DNA of 37,011 bases from Monosiga brevicollis MX1 (GCF_000002865.3 NW_001865059.1:603656-640666), one strand, 5' to 3'; positions 1 to 10,816 are shown, counted from the first letter of the stretch. A program made the numbers and translations. Notes: generated by a model not told the origin, from the sequence alone.

Positions 1-3000
1 GTTCCCTCGACTTCTAGCAGTACCTCCAGTACCTCCAGTACCTCCAGTACCTCCAGTACCTCCAGTACCTCCAGTACCTCCAGTACCTCCAGTACCTCCA
101 GTACCTCCAGTACCTCCAGTACCTCCAGTACCTCCAGTACCTCCAGTACCTCCAGTACCTCCAGTACCTCCAGTACCTCCAGTACCTCCAGTACCTCCAG
201 TACCTCCAGTACCTCCAGTACCTCCAGTACCTCCAGTACCTCCAGTACCTCCAGTACAACAACAACTGCTGATGATGGATCTGGCATTTCCACCACTGTC
301 GTGCCTGTCACGACATCCGATGATGGCTCTGGGGCGACAACCACGGTGATAACGACTACGGGAACCCCAACCACCCCTATATCTCCAGTGAGTACGATGA
401 GCACCAGTACAACCACAGATGAAGGATCGGGCATCTCAACTACCATGACACCGTCAACGACTGACGATGGATCTGGTTTGACGACAACTATTTCAGCGAC
501 CTTAACGAGCTCCACCAGCTCCACCAGCTCCACCAGCTCTACCAGCTCCACCAGCTCTACCTCCTTTGCTAGCTCTACCAGCTCTACCAGCTCTACCAGC
601 TCTACCAGCTCTACCAGCTCCACCAGCTCCACCAGCTCTACCAGCTCCACCAGCTCCACCAGCTCTACCAGCTCCACCAGCTCTACCACCTTTGCTAGCT
701 CTACCAGCTCTACCAGCTCTACTAGCCTGACTAGCTCTGGATCGACTGCTCTGCCAGTGTCGACCACGACGGACGATGGCTCGGGTATGACAACAACGAC
801 TGTGCCACCATCAACAACAACCACGATGCCAACAACAACTACGATGCCAATGACGACCACGACGGACGATGGGTCGGGCATGACAACAACGACTGTGCCA
901 CCATCAACAACAACCACTATGCCAATGACCACCACGACGGACGATGGGTCTGAAACGACATCAGGGCCCTTCACTTCAACATCTATCACAACTACAACTG
1001 ATGAAGGCTCTGGTCTAACAACTACACCAACCGTATCCACTGCGTTGCCCACGTCTTCAATGTCTTCCACCTCTTCCACCTCTTCCACTTCCTCCACGTC
1101 CTCCACGTCTTTCACCTCCTCCACTTCGCTTGGGTCGACCCCACCCTCGACAACCTCGGTATTCTCATCGACCTCGTCAACCTTCTCAGTCTCTTCCACG
1201 TCTTCCACGTCTTCCACGTCCTCCACATCCTCAACGTCTTCAACCTCCCCAACTTCCTCAACGTCTTCCACGTCTTCCACGTCTTCCACGTCTTCCACGT
1301 CCTCCACGTCTTCCACATCTTCCACGTCTTCCACGTCTTCCACGTCCTCTACGTCTTCCACATCTTCCACGTCCTCCACGTCCTCCACGTCCTCCACATC
1401 TTCCACGTCTTCCACATCCTCCACGTCCTCCACATCTTCCACATCTTCCACGTCCTCCACATCCTCAACTTCCTCAACTTCCTCAACTTCCTCAACGTCT
1501 TCCACGTCTTCAACGTCTTCAACGTCTTCCACGTCTTCCACGTCTTCCACGTCTTCCACGTCTTCCACGTCTTCCACGTCTTCCACGTCTTCCACGTCTT
1601 CCACGTCTTCCACGTCTTCCACGTCTTCCACGTCTTCCACGTCTTCCACGTCTTCCACGTCTTTAACTTCCTCAACGTCTTCAACCTCTTCCACGTCTTC
1701 AACCTCTTCAACGGCTTCGACGTCTTCCATGTCTTCCACGTCTTCAACCTCTTCCACGTCTTCAACCTCTTCAACGTCTTCAACGTCTTCAACGCCCTCA
1801 ACTTCCTCAACCTCCTCGATCTCCACGACCTCTCCAACCTCTTCAACCTCTTCAACCTCTTCAGTCTCTTCGACCCCCTTAAGCTCCACAATATCAAGTA
1901 CAGCCTGCTTCAATTGCACAACTTCTACAAGCTCAACCATAACTACACCAGCAACCACGCTCACAACGACTTCGACAACGGTCGTGACGACCACAAGTCA
2001 GGCATCACCGACGTCGAGTACCACTTTGTTTGCCGAACCTACTAGTTCGATCTTTTCCACTACCACAACTTCAGAAACTATTTCAACGACGCGGGACACG
2101 ACGACTCGACCAATAACGACAAAGCAGGATAGGATAACGACGACTCGACAAGCAGACACTACAGTCCCACCCACAACCCGACGTGTAGACACTACAGTCC
2201 CACCCACAACCCGACGTGTAGACACTACGGCCCCACCCACAACCCGACGCGTAGACACTACGGCCCCACCCACAACCCGACGTGTAGACACTACGGCCCC
2301 ACCCACGACTCGACGTGTAGACACTACGGCCCCACCCACGACCCGACGTGTAGATACAACAACGCGGCGCACTGACACGACCACCGTGCGTGCCACTACA
2401 CGTGAGGATCGAAGAACAACTTTGCGACCCATTCCAACTACCACAATCGCGACTACGGTCGGCATCAATGTGACAACCGGGGGTGCCGAGGCTGTGGTGG
2501 GAGGAGGTGCTGGTGGTGGAGGCGACCTTTTGCCTTGGTTTTGTAAGTTTGCCGAGCTTGCAAATTAGACTTTGCGTTGAGCATTCTCATCCAACCGCTG
2601 TGCATGTTCCATCTATAGTGGTGCTCTTGGCGCTCTTTCTTCTTTCCCTCATGCTTCTTTGCTGCATCCAAGCAATGGCCTTCATGGGCAGTGCTGTGGG
2701 CGCTGGTGCTGTTGCTGGTTTGTATTGCGTTTTCTGTTGCCTTGATATGTTGGTCTGGCTCTAGATACTGCTTCCCTCCGCTTGATCGCACTCATATTGA
2801 CGTATTGGCCTTGATGGAAAGCGCAGATGAGAGTTCGATCGGCAGCAGTGAGAGCTCATACAGCATTAACCTCTATTCTGAGATCGGTAAGTGGTTGCCG
2901 TTTGTTGGTGCCGAGCCGCAGATCGTCATCCCAACGACTTGTGTCTCAACGAATGCTGACATGCTCTGTCATACGTACGCTATATTCTTAGGAGACGGGG

Positions 3001-3156
3001 TCATGGCGAATAACGGACTTTACGGAGCTGTGCCAGCTGGCCGACCACCTTTGCCATCACTACCGACAACGGCACGCCCACCTGTGGCCCCTCCGGTGTG
3101 TCGGCTGCCAATTGTTTTGCCGAGTAGCTACGCACATGGTATACCCACACACACAC

Positions 3157-3203
<47 letters not shown>

Positions 3204-3915
3204 CGCGTGTTTTGTCTGAATATTCACCTCGGCGAATCTTTGCTCCTAGATGTTGATGAGGGTCAACCCAACCTATGGCATACATCGGGCGCGATCGTCA
3301 GTGGCCATGCAAGGGCCACCACTACAGAGCCGCATGGACATGCGCTCGGGCAGCTTGCACATGGCAGCTTCCAGGGGCTCGGGACTGTCCAGCGGCCCCT
3401 CGTTGGTTGCTGCAGGCCCGCCCTTAATGTCGGCCGGACCACCGCTTTTGTCCGATCATAGTCAGTCTTGGCAGCAGGGGACGGTGCTGCGTCGCGATGG
3501 ACGGGTTTCACTACATCCCTTCAGTGGCCCGATGGCAAGCGCGCAGGGCTGGGGCCCTTCCATCGTGAGCGGCGGACCTATGGTTCCGGGGCCTCGACAC
3601 AGTGTGCATGGTGCGCACAGCAGCCGGTTGCTGCAAACCAACCTTTCTCAAACCAGTCACGCGGCTCGCACAAGCCCTCGGCAGAATGTGCCGGTAATAC
3701 TGTCTTCGGATAGTGACAGCGTGGCAGGCGGCTCTGTGCACTCGGCAGGCTTTATTCGCACCCCCTACGAGTCCATTGCATCCTTGCATTCGGCCATCCC
3801 ACCGTCGCAAGGCACGGGCCCATCTCCAACGCCCAACACGGTCTTACATCGTGTCCAGCAGGGCGTAGACGAGCCCGACATGATGGGCAGTTCCTCGAGC
3901 GGTTCTGAGCTATGA
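1..3915 (+). CDS. Mucin/proteoglycan-like single-pass membrane protein (5' partial)
   Basis: The frame is open from base 1, so the start and any signal peptide lie upstream. Suggested exons are 1-2542, 2692-2886, 2992-3138 and 3302-3915. All three introns are phase 1 and the frame stays open, giving 1165 residues in the window. The ectodomain (about 845 residues) is almost entirely Ser/Thr, mostly Ser-Ser-Thr tripeptides, interrupted by D-D/E-G-S-G motifs and by six 11-residue TTRRVDTTxPP repeats, and ends in a Gly-rich linker. One hydrophobic helix follows (about 2692-2755, LLWALVLLLVCIAFSVALIC), then a tail of about 280 residues rich in Pro, Ser and Gly with a PYESI motif and C-terminal GSEL. 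I infer a heavily O-glycosylated surface protein. The second intron is 105 bp, a multiple of three, and could be retained. An alternative third intron (3096-3249) also keeps frame. No named family is recognised. Confidence 0.75.
16..256 (+). repeat. 9-bp tandem repeat AGTACCTCC inside the mucin coding region
   Basis: A near-perfect array of AGTACCTCC, about 26 copies, reads Ser-Thr-Ser in the coding frame. The array ends abruptly at a DDGSG-encoding spacer. Confidence 0.95.
505..1890 (+). repeat. Degenerate 9-bp Ser-Ser-Thr coding arrays
   Basis: Two more arrays encode the same Ser-Ser-Thr period with other codons. At about 505-730 the unit is AGCTCYACC. At about 1055-1890 it is TCTTCCACG with variants such as TCAACG and TCCACA. 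Spacers between arrays carry TTTDDGSGMTTT-type blocks, one of which is duplicated (about 757-820 and 852-910). Confidence 0.9.
2155..2352 (+). repeat. 33-bp tandem repeat, six copies
   Basis: Six consecutive 33-bp units beginning GACACTACRGYCCCACCCAC encode an 11-residue repeat, DTTxPPTTRRV, with x being Val in the first two copies and Ala in the rest. The basic Arg-Arg pair in each unit contrasts with the uncharged arrays upstream. Confidence 0.95.
3146..3200 (+). repeat. (AC)n followed by (TG)n, inverted repeat in an intron
   Basis: A CA run switches to a TG run at about 3160, so the left arm can pair with the right arm. It lies in the last intron of the mucin-like gene. Confidence 0.9.
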
Positions 3916-4591
3916 TCTCCCGCTTTTTAGATGCAAGGCAAAGGCTACATAATATGCTACCAGCTCTTGAGTGTCAAAAGTGTGCTCGTATGAGACAATG
4001 CTTGAGCCGTCAGGCAGCTGTATTTTTAATGTCTCGTGCAGCCACCGGGTCTGTTCTTGCGACCACTTTCTGATGTTGATCTACATGAACTTGTGCTTGT
4101 TCTTTTTTTTATTTTCCCATCTGTCCGAGGACTGAAGATGTTCCCATCTGTCCGAGGACTGAAGATGTATAATATTGCTGTTCTGATGTTTTTCTGCGAG
4201 GAGATGATGTAGAGTGCACCGGAGGCCGAGTCGTGGTGCATTTGTTGTGTAGCGCTCGCTTGTATTTTTCTTGCCAATCTGTAATTTGTATCTGGGTGTT
4301 CTTGTCTTGTCCGATCAATAACAGGGCGCTGCAATGTGTTTGATGATTTGTTGAAGACTCGTGCATGCCAGAGGACACTGTGGTGCTCAAGTGATCCATT
4401 GAAGTGCAGAATTGAGCAAACAAATCTCACACAGGAATTCGGCAAACCAGGCACGGGTTCTTCAAGGCATCGAGGTGAAAAAAAGAAAAAGAAAAGAGAA
4501 CAGGGACCTGGTTGAAAATGTCGAGCAAAACAACGAGAGTTGACGGGGCGAAGGAAAACAGATGAATCGACACAACACCAAGCTTTGCGGT
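3916..4591. other. Intergenic region between convergent genes
   Basis: This holds the 3' side of the mucin-like gene and of the copper chaperone gene. It contains an exact 27-bp tandem duplication (4114-4140 and 4141-4167) with unit TTCCCATCTGTCCGAGGACT plus GAAGATG. Overlapping open frames on the minus strand have no recognisable composition or domain and I treat them as non-coding. Confidence 0.6.
4114..4167 (+). repeat. 27-bp perfect tandem duplication
   Basis: Two identical adjacent 27-bp copies in the likely 3' untranslated region of the mucin-like gene. Confidence 0.95.
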
Positions 4592-5174
4592 CTACTCTGA
4601 GCGTGCATAGCTGCAAGCCTAAAGAATGAGATTGACGCATCGCACCATCATGGTCAGTCGGCAGCAATGTCATCAGTGAGGCAGTGCTCAGGGCTCTCGG
4701 GTATAATAAAAGCTGTCCCTCAGCCGACGGGGCAGCTGGCGGCTCACCTTGCCCGTCTTTTGGATGGTGGCCAGGATGGTATCCTTGTCGAGGGGGGTCT
4801 TGACGGCTACGGTCTGAGCCTCCATGTCAATGCTGATATCCTCCACTTCTGCATGCACACGAGTCCAAGCGTAAGACGAGCATGAGTTACTGATTGCCGA
4901 CTTCAGGATGTCATGACGAAAGCAAGCAAGCTGCAAGCACAACCGCACCGGGGACTTTCTTGAGCACGCGCTCAACGGCACCGGAGCATCCGCCACAGCT
5001 CATGGCCACGTTGTAAATGTGGGTCTACCCGAGCGAATGGGCACATGTTCAAGGGGTGAGGGATCAAACACACGCACCCAGCCGAATGAAGAAACAGCGG
5101 AACAAGAGGGAGGTGTGTGCCACAAACGCGGCGAGCCAGCCAGCAGGACTATGCCTCTCGACACGTACGGGCAT
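4592..5174 (-). CDS. ATOX1: ATX1/ATOX1-type copper chaperone
   Basis: Small cytosolic HMA-domain protein that in the known family carries Cu(I) to P-type copper ATPases. Minus-strand exons are 5169-5174 (ATG CCC only), 4949-5024, 4748-4848 and probably 4592-4618, giving about 69 residues; the family is usually 68-73. The start MPTHIYNVAMSCGGCSGAV holds the copper-binding MxCxxC motif (MSCGGC). The second half carries VEDISIDMEAQTV and the conserved KTGK near the C-terminus (Lys of the Cu-site loop). The last splice (donor after KTGK, acceptor before ACSYARSE) is less certain. Without it the frame reads on to a stop at 4688 and gives about 80 residues. The first three exons join in phase 0 and phase 1 without gaps. 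The family assignment is secure. Confidence 0.9.
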
Positions 5175-5720
5175 AATGATGCTTAATCGTTAATGCATTC
5201 ACTTTCACTTCAAAGCCCGAAGAGACGGTATTGCATTTGTCGCTGCCGTCGTCCGTCCGTCGTCGATGGCGCGTCGCCGACGGACACTTCACTGTCTGAG
5301 AAAAAAAAAAAAAAAATGCGCTCCAAGCACCTGAAACAGCCGAAGACGTACTTGAAGAAGACATACGCACAGAAGATGAAGAATTCATAATGCATCAAGC
5401 TTGAGAAAATGCAGAATAATGTACAGTTATCGTAGCCAAACACGCAGACCAAAATGTCAGAAAAACAAAAGTATTGATTTGTCAGATAAAGTAAAAGTGT
5501 GATGAATAGTACACTGTCGCAGCACGGGACGTAGCAACGCTTTTTTTCTCTTTTTTTTTTTTTTTTAGGGCACTGCGCGCTGGTATCGGAGAATCAGCTC
5601 GATCACCGCTTGGGTTCGGAGCGGGCGGGTGAAGCATTGGTGGCAAACGGCAAAGAGAACGGACACTATATTGGAGGACTGGTCTGCCAGCGCGGGCAAT
5701 ACGAGGTGTAGGTTTGTGCC
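5175..5720. other. Intergenic region between divergent genes
   Basis: Likely shared upstream region of the copper chaperone gene (-) and the TPR gene (+). It has a run of 16 A at 5301-5316 and 16 T at 5551-5566. No gene is seen. Confidence 0.5.
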
Positions 5721-6614
5721 ATGGATATTCAGGATGATGTGTCTGAAATCGACGTGCGCGAGGAGCTAGAAGACGAGGAGGGTGAGGAGGAGGAAGAAGA
5801 GGAGGAAGAAGAGGAGGTGGACAATGGCATGCTTGGAGCGGAGGGGGACGCGGATGACGCCGATTCGACAGGGGACGACAACGGTTCCAAAGCAACCAAA
5901 TCCGCTGGCTCTAGTAGTTCGACTAAGGCCAAAGGCAAGGCCAAGGCGAAGAGTGGCAGCACCACTTTGCCTGCGTTGGTGCCAAGCACGCGCGTGCGTG
6001 GCCCCGTGGAAACCTTGATTGAGCTCGGCAATCGACAGATTGCGCTGCGGGCCTATGAAGAGGCCTTGAGCTTTTATTGCCGCGCCTTGCAGCGTTTGCC
6101 CGAGAGCCCGCTCGAAGCCACCCTGCGCCTGGCCTTGCTGCTCAATTTGGGTGAAGCCTCCCTTTTGCAAGCTCACGAGCAAGCTGAGGCGCGACAGCAA
6201 CAGCAGCTTTTACAACAACAACAACTTCAGCAGCAGCAGATGAACGGGACTGGGCGTGGCTTGTTTCCACCGATCGCGGGCGCCACTCGCCCTGCGACGC
6301 GGGCAACCCGACCGACCACCAAGGCTGGTGGACGGCCACCCACGCGGAAAAATCTCCCTCCGCCACCCAAGCCAACTGACTGGCTTGAACAAGTGGATCA
6401 AAGCACTTTGAGCAACGCCTACATTGAGGAAGCCCTCGCTCTGATCGACCGCAACCCCTCTGTTGATGTCACGCAGGCCTGTAAAAACTTGTGCTTTCCC
6501 TCTGCTTGCCTTTGGTGGCCGCAAGAGCTTGTGCCGCCCCCAGATCCTGCGGCAGCGAAAACCAAAGGCAAGAAGAAAAAAGGCAAGAAGAAGGGCAAGA
6601 AAAAACGCAAATAG
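5721..6614 (+). CDS. TPR-containing protein with acidic N-terminus and Lys-rich tail
   Basis: Single-exon frame of 297 residues starting MDIQDDVSEIDVREE. Residues about 10-55 are extremely acidic, with a run of Glu. They are followed by a Ser/Lys/Ala linker and a helical segment at about 95-145 (ELGNRQIALRAYEEALSFYC and following), which fits one TPR hairpin and part of a second. A Gln-rich stretch lies at about 155-175, a Pro/Thr/Arg-rich linker follows, then a short conserved-looking segment (DWLEQVDQSTLSNAYIEEAL) and a C-terminal tail of alternating Lys and Gly from about 275. TPRs usually bind other proteins. The charged ends suggest a nuclear or nucleolar role, but that is inference. I do not recognise a specific orthologue, and a missed 3' intron cannot be excluded. 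Confidence 0.7.
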   Translation: MDIQDDVSEIDVREELEDEEGEEEEEEEEEEEVDNGMLGAEGDADDADSTGDDNGSKATKSAGSSSSTKAKGKAKAKSGSTTLPALVPSTRVRGPVETLIELGNRQIALRAYEEALSFYCRALQRLPESPLEATLRLALLLNLGEASLLQAHEQAEARQQQQLLQQQQLQQQQMNGTGRGLFPPIAGATRPATRATRPTTKAGGRPPTRKNLPPPPKPTDWLEQVDQSTLSNAYIEEALALIDRNPSVDVTQACKNLCFPSACLWWPQELVPPPDPAAAKTKGKKKKGKKKGKKKRK

Positions 6615-7072
6615 AGCCAATTGGCTACCTTCCCTCGGCTTGGATTGGATCCTGCTCGCGCTGCGCGCGACCCCATGCACAAATTGATGTGTGAAATGAT
6701 ACGTAAAGGCTTTGCCTATCTCTCAGTGCTTGCCGCCGGTTTGGCGCCTTTGCTTCTCGCACCTCCCGCTTCCTTTGCTTGATGTAAGGCGGCTAGAATT
6801 CCAGACCCTTCATTGATCAACACACATCAAACGATATGCCCAATGGATGAGGTCAATTACAGTGACTAACATGAGTGAAAAATAAGTAGCACAAGCCAGG
6901 CGCCAAGGAAACGTCCCAAACAATAGCCGAACTATCGACAAGATTTCATGAAGACGACCCAGGGGTGGGTGGGAGCGCAGGCAGTATAGGCATCAAACTA
7001 AAATGAAAAGATGAGATATCCTGAATAATCATCACATCAAGCCGAGACGGCAAGATGGAGCCTGATGGCGTC
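6615..7072. other. Gap between convergent genes
   Basis: About 460 bp of AT-richer sequence holding the 3' untranslated regions of the TPR gene (+) and the coiled-coil gene (-). No further feature is seen. Confidence 0.5.
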
Positions 7073-10000
7073 TCAGTCCACCTCTTGGTGGGACTCATTG
7101 TGCTTCACATCATTCCGTGCTCTGCCATCGTCATTGTTGAGTTCTTCGCGCTCCCCATCACTGTCAGGCAGCTCATCACTGCCGTCCTTTGGTGTCTCGT
7201 CTCCCTCTGCATCCGGTGATTCGTCTCCAGCATCACTGGCCCTTGCTTCAGGTTCGTCGAAAGCTTCGATTCGGCGGTCGCTTGCCTCCTTTCCCTCATC
7301 ATCAGGGGTCTCGGTTGTGGTTTGATCCAGCTCGGCTTCATCGTCTTCAGGCTCCTCGTCTTCCTCAAGCACGACGCTAAGCCCAGATTGAGAGTCCTCG
7401 GCCAACTCTTCTTTACGATGCGCTGCCGTCAAAGGCTGAATGACGGGATCCAGAGGCATGTCCTTGGACATGTCTTCCATCTCATCTTGGCCGTCAGCGT
7501 CTTCCACGAGCACGGTCGGAGTGATGGCATCAGAAGTTGGTTGTGAGGCAGCCAATGGTGGGCTCACAGATCTCGAGCGAATGCCTCCACTACTACCACG
7601 GCTTGCCAGATGGCCACGCGAAGACCGACGCGGGGCACCTGGCGGTGGTGTGGCGGGGGCAACGGGCGTCAGAACCTGCAGTGCAGCCGAATGATGGGGT
7701 TCCGGTTCCAGTGGCGTAGGCGAATCACTCGTCGTCGCCAGCCCAAGTCGCTGTGCATCCTGCGCCAAGGCTACGGCTTGGGTGCGAACTTGCAGCTGTG
7801 CCATAACGTCCTTGACGTATGTCATCTCATCCTTGAGCCCCAGCATGGCATGTTGGAGGTGCACGTCCTGCTGACGGGATAGCTGCTCAATGCGCTGCGC
7901 CAGCGACTGGCCATCTTGATTGTGCTGCTCTGTCCATGCCTGCATTTCAGCCCGCAACGCAGTGCTCTTCGCATCAAAGGCTGTTTGGTCGACTTTGGCA
8001 CCCAGAGAGCGTCGGATGAGTTCAAGATGCCGCTCCAAGGTCTGGCGCCCCTGGGCCGCATCTTCCTGATGACGCGTGACCGTTCGAGCCAGAAGCTCAA
8101 CTACGCCAGCAAAGCCATGGCAATCGGATGAGCGCAGAAAGAGAGCAGTCATGTGGCTGGCAAAAGATCAAAGACAGGCATGCTGCAATGTGCACACGAC
8201 TGCCCACCTTTAGCGCCCTGGGCTCGCTCCAGAATCTTGGCATTAGCCTGAAGAGCTTGGATTTGGGCTGCCAAGTCCTGGGAGGCCCTATAGACACGGT
8301 GACGGCATGCATTGTTCGTGAGGGCTCCAACGGGCTTGGCAAGCTCGAGAAAAAGGCAAGTGATCCAGACCGTACCGCTGAGCCTGATCGATTGCAACGC
8401 GCAGGTCTTGTGAACGCCGCTCAACGTAGTCGCGCGACTTCACAGCTTGCGCTTGCAGGCGCTCATCCCATTCAGCACGTAACGCATCAGCGGCTTGACG
8501 CAAATCATCGTGGCCAGTACGGCGTTGGCTCTCCACCGCGCCTTGCAAGCGTTGTCGACTTAGGATCTCCGCCTGCAGCACCGCCTCGGTCTGATGTAAT
8601 CGTTGACCCGTGGTGTCTGCGACGGCGGTGATGTTGCGATTTAGCTTTTGCAGCTCGCCCGCAGCACTAGAGGTGGCGCGGCTGAGCGCATCATCAACTC
8701 GCTTCAGCTCGCTTGCAAGCGTTTTCTAGAGCAGACGCTGGTGTAAGGCACCGGCAACGGTAAGTCAGGAGTATGCACGGGGCAAGTGGAGTCCCAACCT
8801 GATGGGCGGTCAGTTGGGCGGCCACGAGGGCTTGTACGTCGCCTTGCGCAGCTTGCAGCTGTTGGCGCTGAGCATCACGCTGGGTGGCCAGAGCGCCCCG
8901 AACGTCATCGATTTCAGTTTGCAGGGCCTGTCGAACCTCATCAATTGCAGCCTGCTGGTGCCCCTGCATGTGCTGCAAACTATATTGAGTGACGGGACAG
9001 GTGAGCGTGAGGTGCCGCTTCAACGATACAAACGCGAGAGGGAAGAACACTGTGGCTCTACATACTCATTCATGACGGTTTGGAGGTCACCCGACTGCAG
9101 GGCCGTCATGTGCCGCAGTTGCTCGCTGACGGCATCAAGCTGACGTCGCGTATCTGTCAGCCCCTCTTGGACATGCTCACGCTGGATTTGAAGAACAGGC
9201 AGGAGAAACACAGCACAATCGGAAAAAACAAAAACAAAAACGAAAGCACAATGCATGGCAATGGCAGATGAGCGCTACGCAGTCTGCAATCAAGCGCATG
9301 GTTTGGCAGCACCTGTCGCACCAAGTTGTCGTGGGCGTCCTGGAAGCCAGTTTCAAGCTGCGCACAGCGCGCATCCAGTGCATTTGTCCTGTTGCGGTGT
9401 GGGAACGCAAGGTGAGCCTGTATACAGTGGGACGTCCACTTTAGCACCCTCTGGTGACGCACCGTGTGTGTGTGTGAGCCTGGTTTTCTTGCAATAAGTG
9501 CGTGCCTGCGGTGAGGCTTTCAATGTGCTTGTTAAGTGTATCTTGGCGCTGGTCCGCGCGCTGCTGCTGTTCAACCATCGTCTAGTTTGGTGGCGATCAA
9601 AACTCAAGTGTAAGGACGGATGACGATGGAACCATGTGGGCACGCGTCTTGCGTCCGATGGGCCTGGCTACCTCATGGAGCTGAAGCACATTGGCCTGGA
9701 GCTGCTCCTGAATTACGGCTTGTCGATCTGTGGCACAACAAGCAATGGAGTGTGGGATGGATCAGTGCTGGCCGCGTCCTCGGAGAAATTTATTGAACGA
9801 GTACAGAGAGACGAAGTAGCGCACCAATTTTATCGTGCATCACGGTCAAAGCCTGACGAATTTGAGTGGCTACCGATGCGGCCGTGGTGTTGCTTTGCAG
9901 CTGGAGCTGCGTCAGGCTTTCATCGTGACGGCGCCAGGCAGATCTGAGATCAGTTTGCGTGCTGCCGACTTGATCAAGTCTACGCTGCTGTTCGTTGTGA

Positions 10001-10816
10001 CGCATCATGTTCTCCGACTCTGCGGTCGTCAAGCGTCGCTCGACAGCTTGAAGCCGACTGGCCAATTCTGCCGTCAGCGCACCAGAGGAGGCTGCTGCAG
10101 CCGTGGGCTGAGTCTGGTTGAGCTGCGTTTGGCGGATGTGCGCTTGCAGCTGCGCGATGGTCTCCATCATCTACATCATCGGTATCCAGGCCGCATGGGT
10201 TTGGGCGTCGGGGGAACGGGCGGTGGGTGTTGGGACGCATGGGGAAGTCGGACAGGCCGACCGAATGGCAAGAAAGAAAGAAACAACGACGACGACGACA
10301 ACAACAACAACAACAACAACAACAAAAGGTCAAAGGATCGAACCGCATGTTGGTACTGCGCATGAGCACGGGCATCTTCCTCGCGTTGGTGCTGCACAGT
10401 CCGGACTTCACCTACAAGTGCGGCACATTAGAGGTTGGACAGGGGAGACAACATAAATATCGTGAGTGCAAGCAGGATAATGCTCGCTACGTGGAAGGCT
10501 GTTCGAAACCAAGCTGTGGGTTCTGACGTTGAAGGCGGCTGGTTTCTTCGAGAAGTGCCTGATATGCGCGTTCACTCTGAAGAAGGCGATCCTCCTAAAG
10601 ACACGGCATGAATCACATCTTGAGATGAGCCAAGAGCAAGAGTGGGAATTGGGCGGGCCACAGCACAGCAGAGTCATGGCAAGACTTGAGAGTGCACAGC
10701 ACAGCGCACCATTGGTCTGGCTTGGCGCCCGTTCCAGCTGCCCCGAGGGCTGCCAGCAGACCCGTCATCATCCATGTTCTGCGGTTGTCGCGGGACTGGA
10801 GAGGCGTAGGGGTCAT
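7073..10816 (-). CDS. Long coiled-coil protein, multi-exon
   Basis: Minus-strand exons that join in phase are 10510-10594, 10344-10411, 9825-10170, 9672-9727, 9463-9581, 9313-9388, 9062-9181, 8799-8972, 8376-8725, 8208-8287 and 7073-8100, about 833 residues. The 5' end is unresolved. A candidate start at 10816 opens MTPTPLQSRDNRRTW, but its splice to 10594 is uncertain. Almost every exon encodes Gln/Ala/Glu/Arg/Leu-rich heptads, for example SRLQAVERRLTTAESENMMR and ELKRVDDALSRATSSAAGEL. The predicted structure is a nearly continuous coiled coil of over 550 residues. The last 200 residues switch to a Pro/Ser/Arg-rich linker and a strongly acidic disordered tail (EDEEPEDDEAELDQ) ending SHQEVD. 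It could be a cytoskeletal or ciliary scaffold, but no named family is recognised. Confidence 0.7.
10285..10325 (+). repeat. (ACG)n/(ACA)n trinucleotide repeat in an intron
   Basis: A short ACGACG run passes into CAA repeats. It falls between exons 10344-10411 and 9825-10170 of the coiled-coil gene. Confidence 0.85.

Noticed and set aside
14-265. Minus-strand frame of repeated Trp-Arg-Tyr
   Set aside because: It is the antisense of the AGTACCTCC array. The plus strand continues in frame into the mucin coding region and explains the sequence.
2155-2352. Regular 33-bp repeats suggesting a CRISPR array
   Set aside because: Units are directly adjacent with no spacers and are coding in frame; the context is eukaryotic.
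1349-2468. Long minus-strand frames opposite the Ser/Thr arrays
   Set aside because: Low-complexity shadows of a 9-bp and a 33-bp repeat, where all frames stay open because the unit is a multiple of three.
4026-4673. 215-residue minus-strand frame
   Set aside because: No domain, mixed composition, and it overlaps the final exon and 3' flank of the copper chaperone gene. It includes the 27-bp duplication.
9636-10365. Plus-strand frames across the coiled-coil gene
   Set aside because: The minus-strand exons have coherent heptads and matching splice phases; the plus-strand frames do not.
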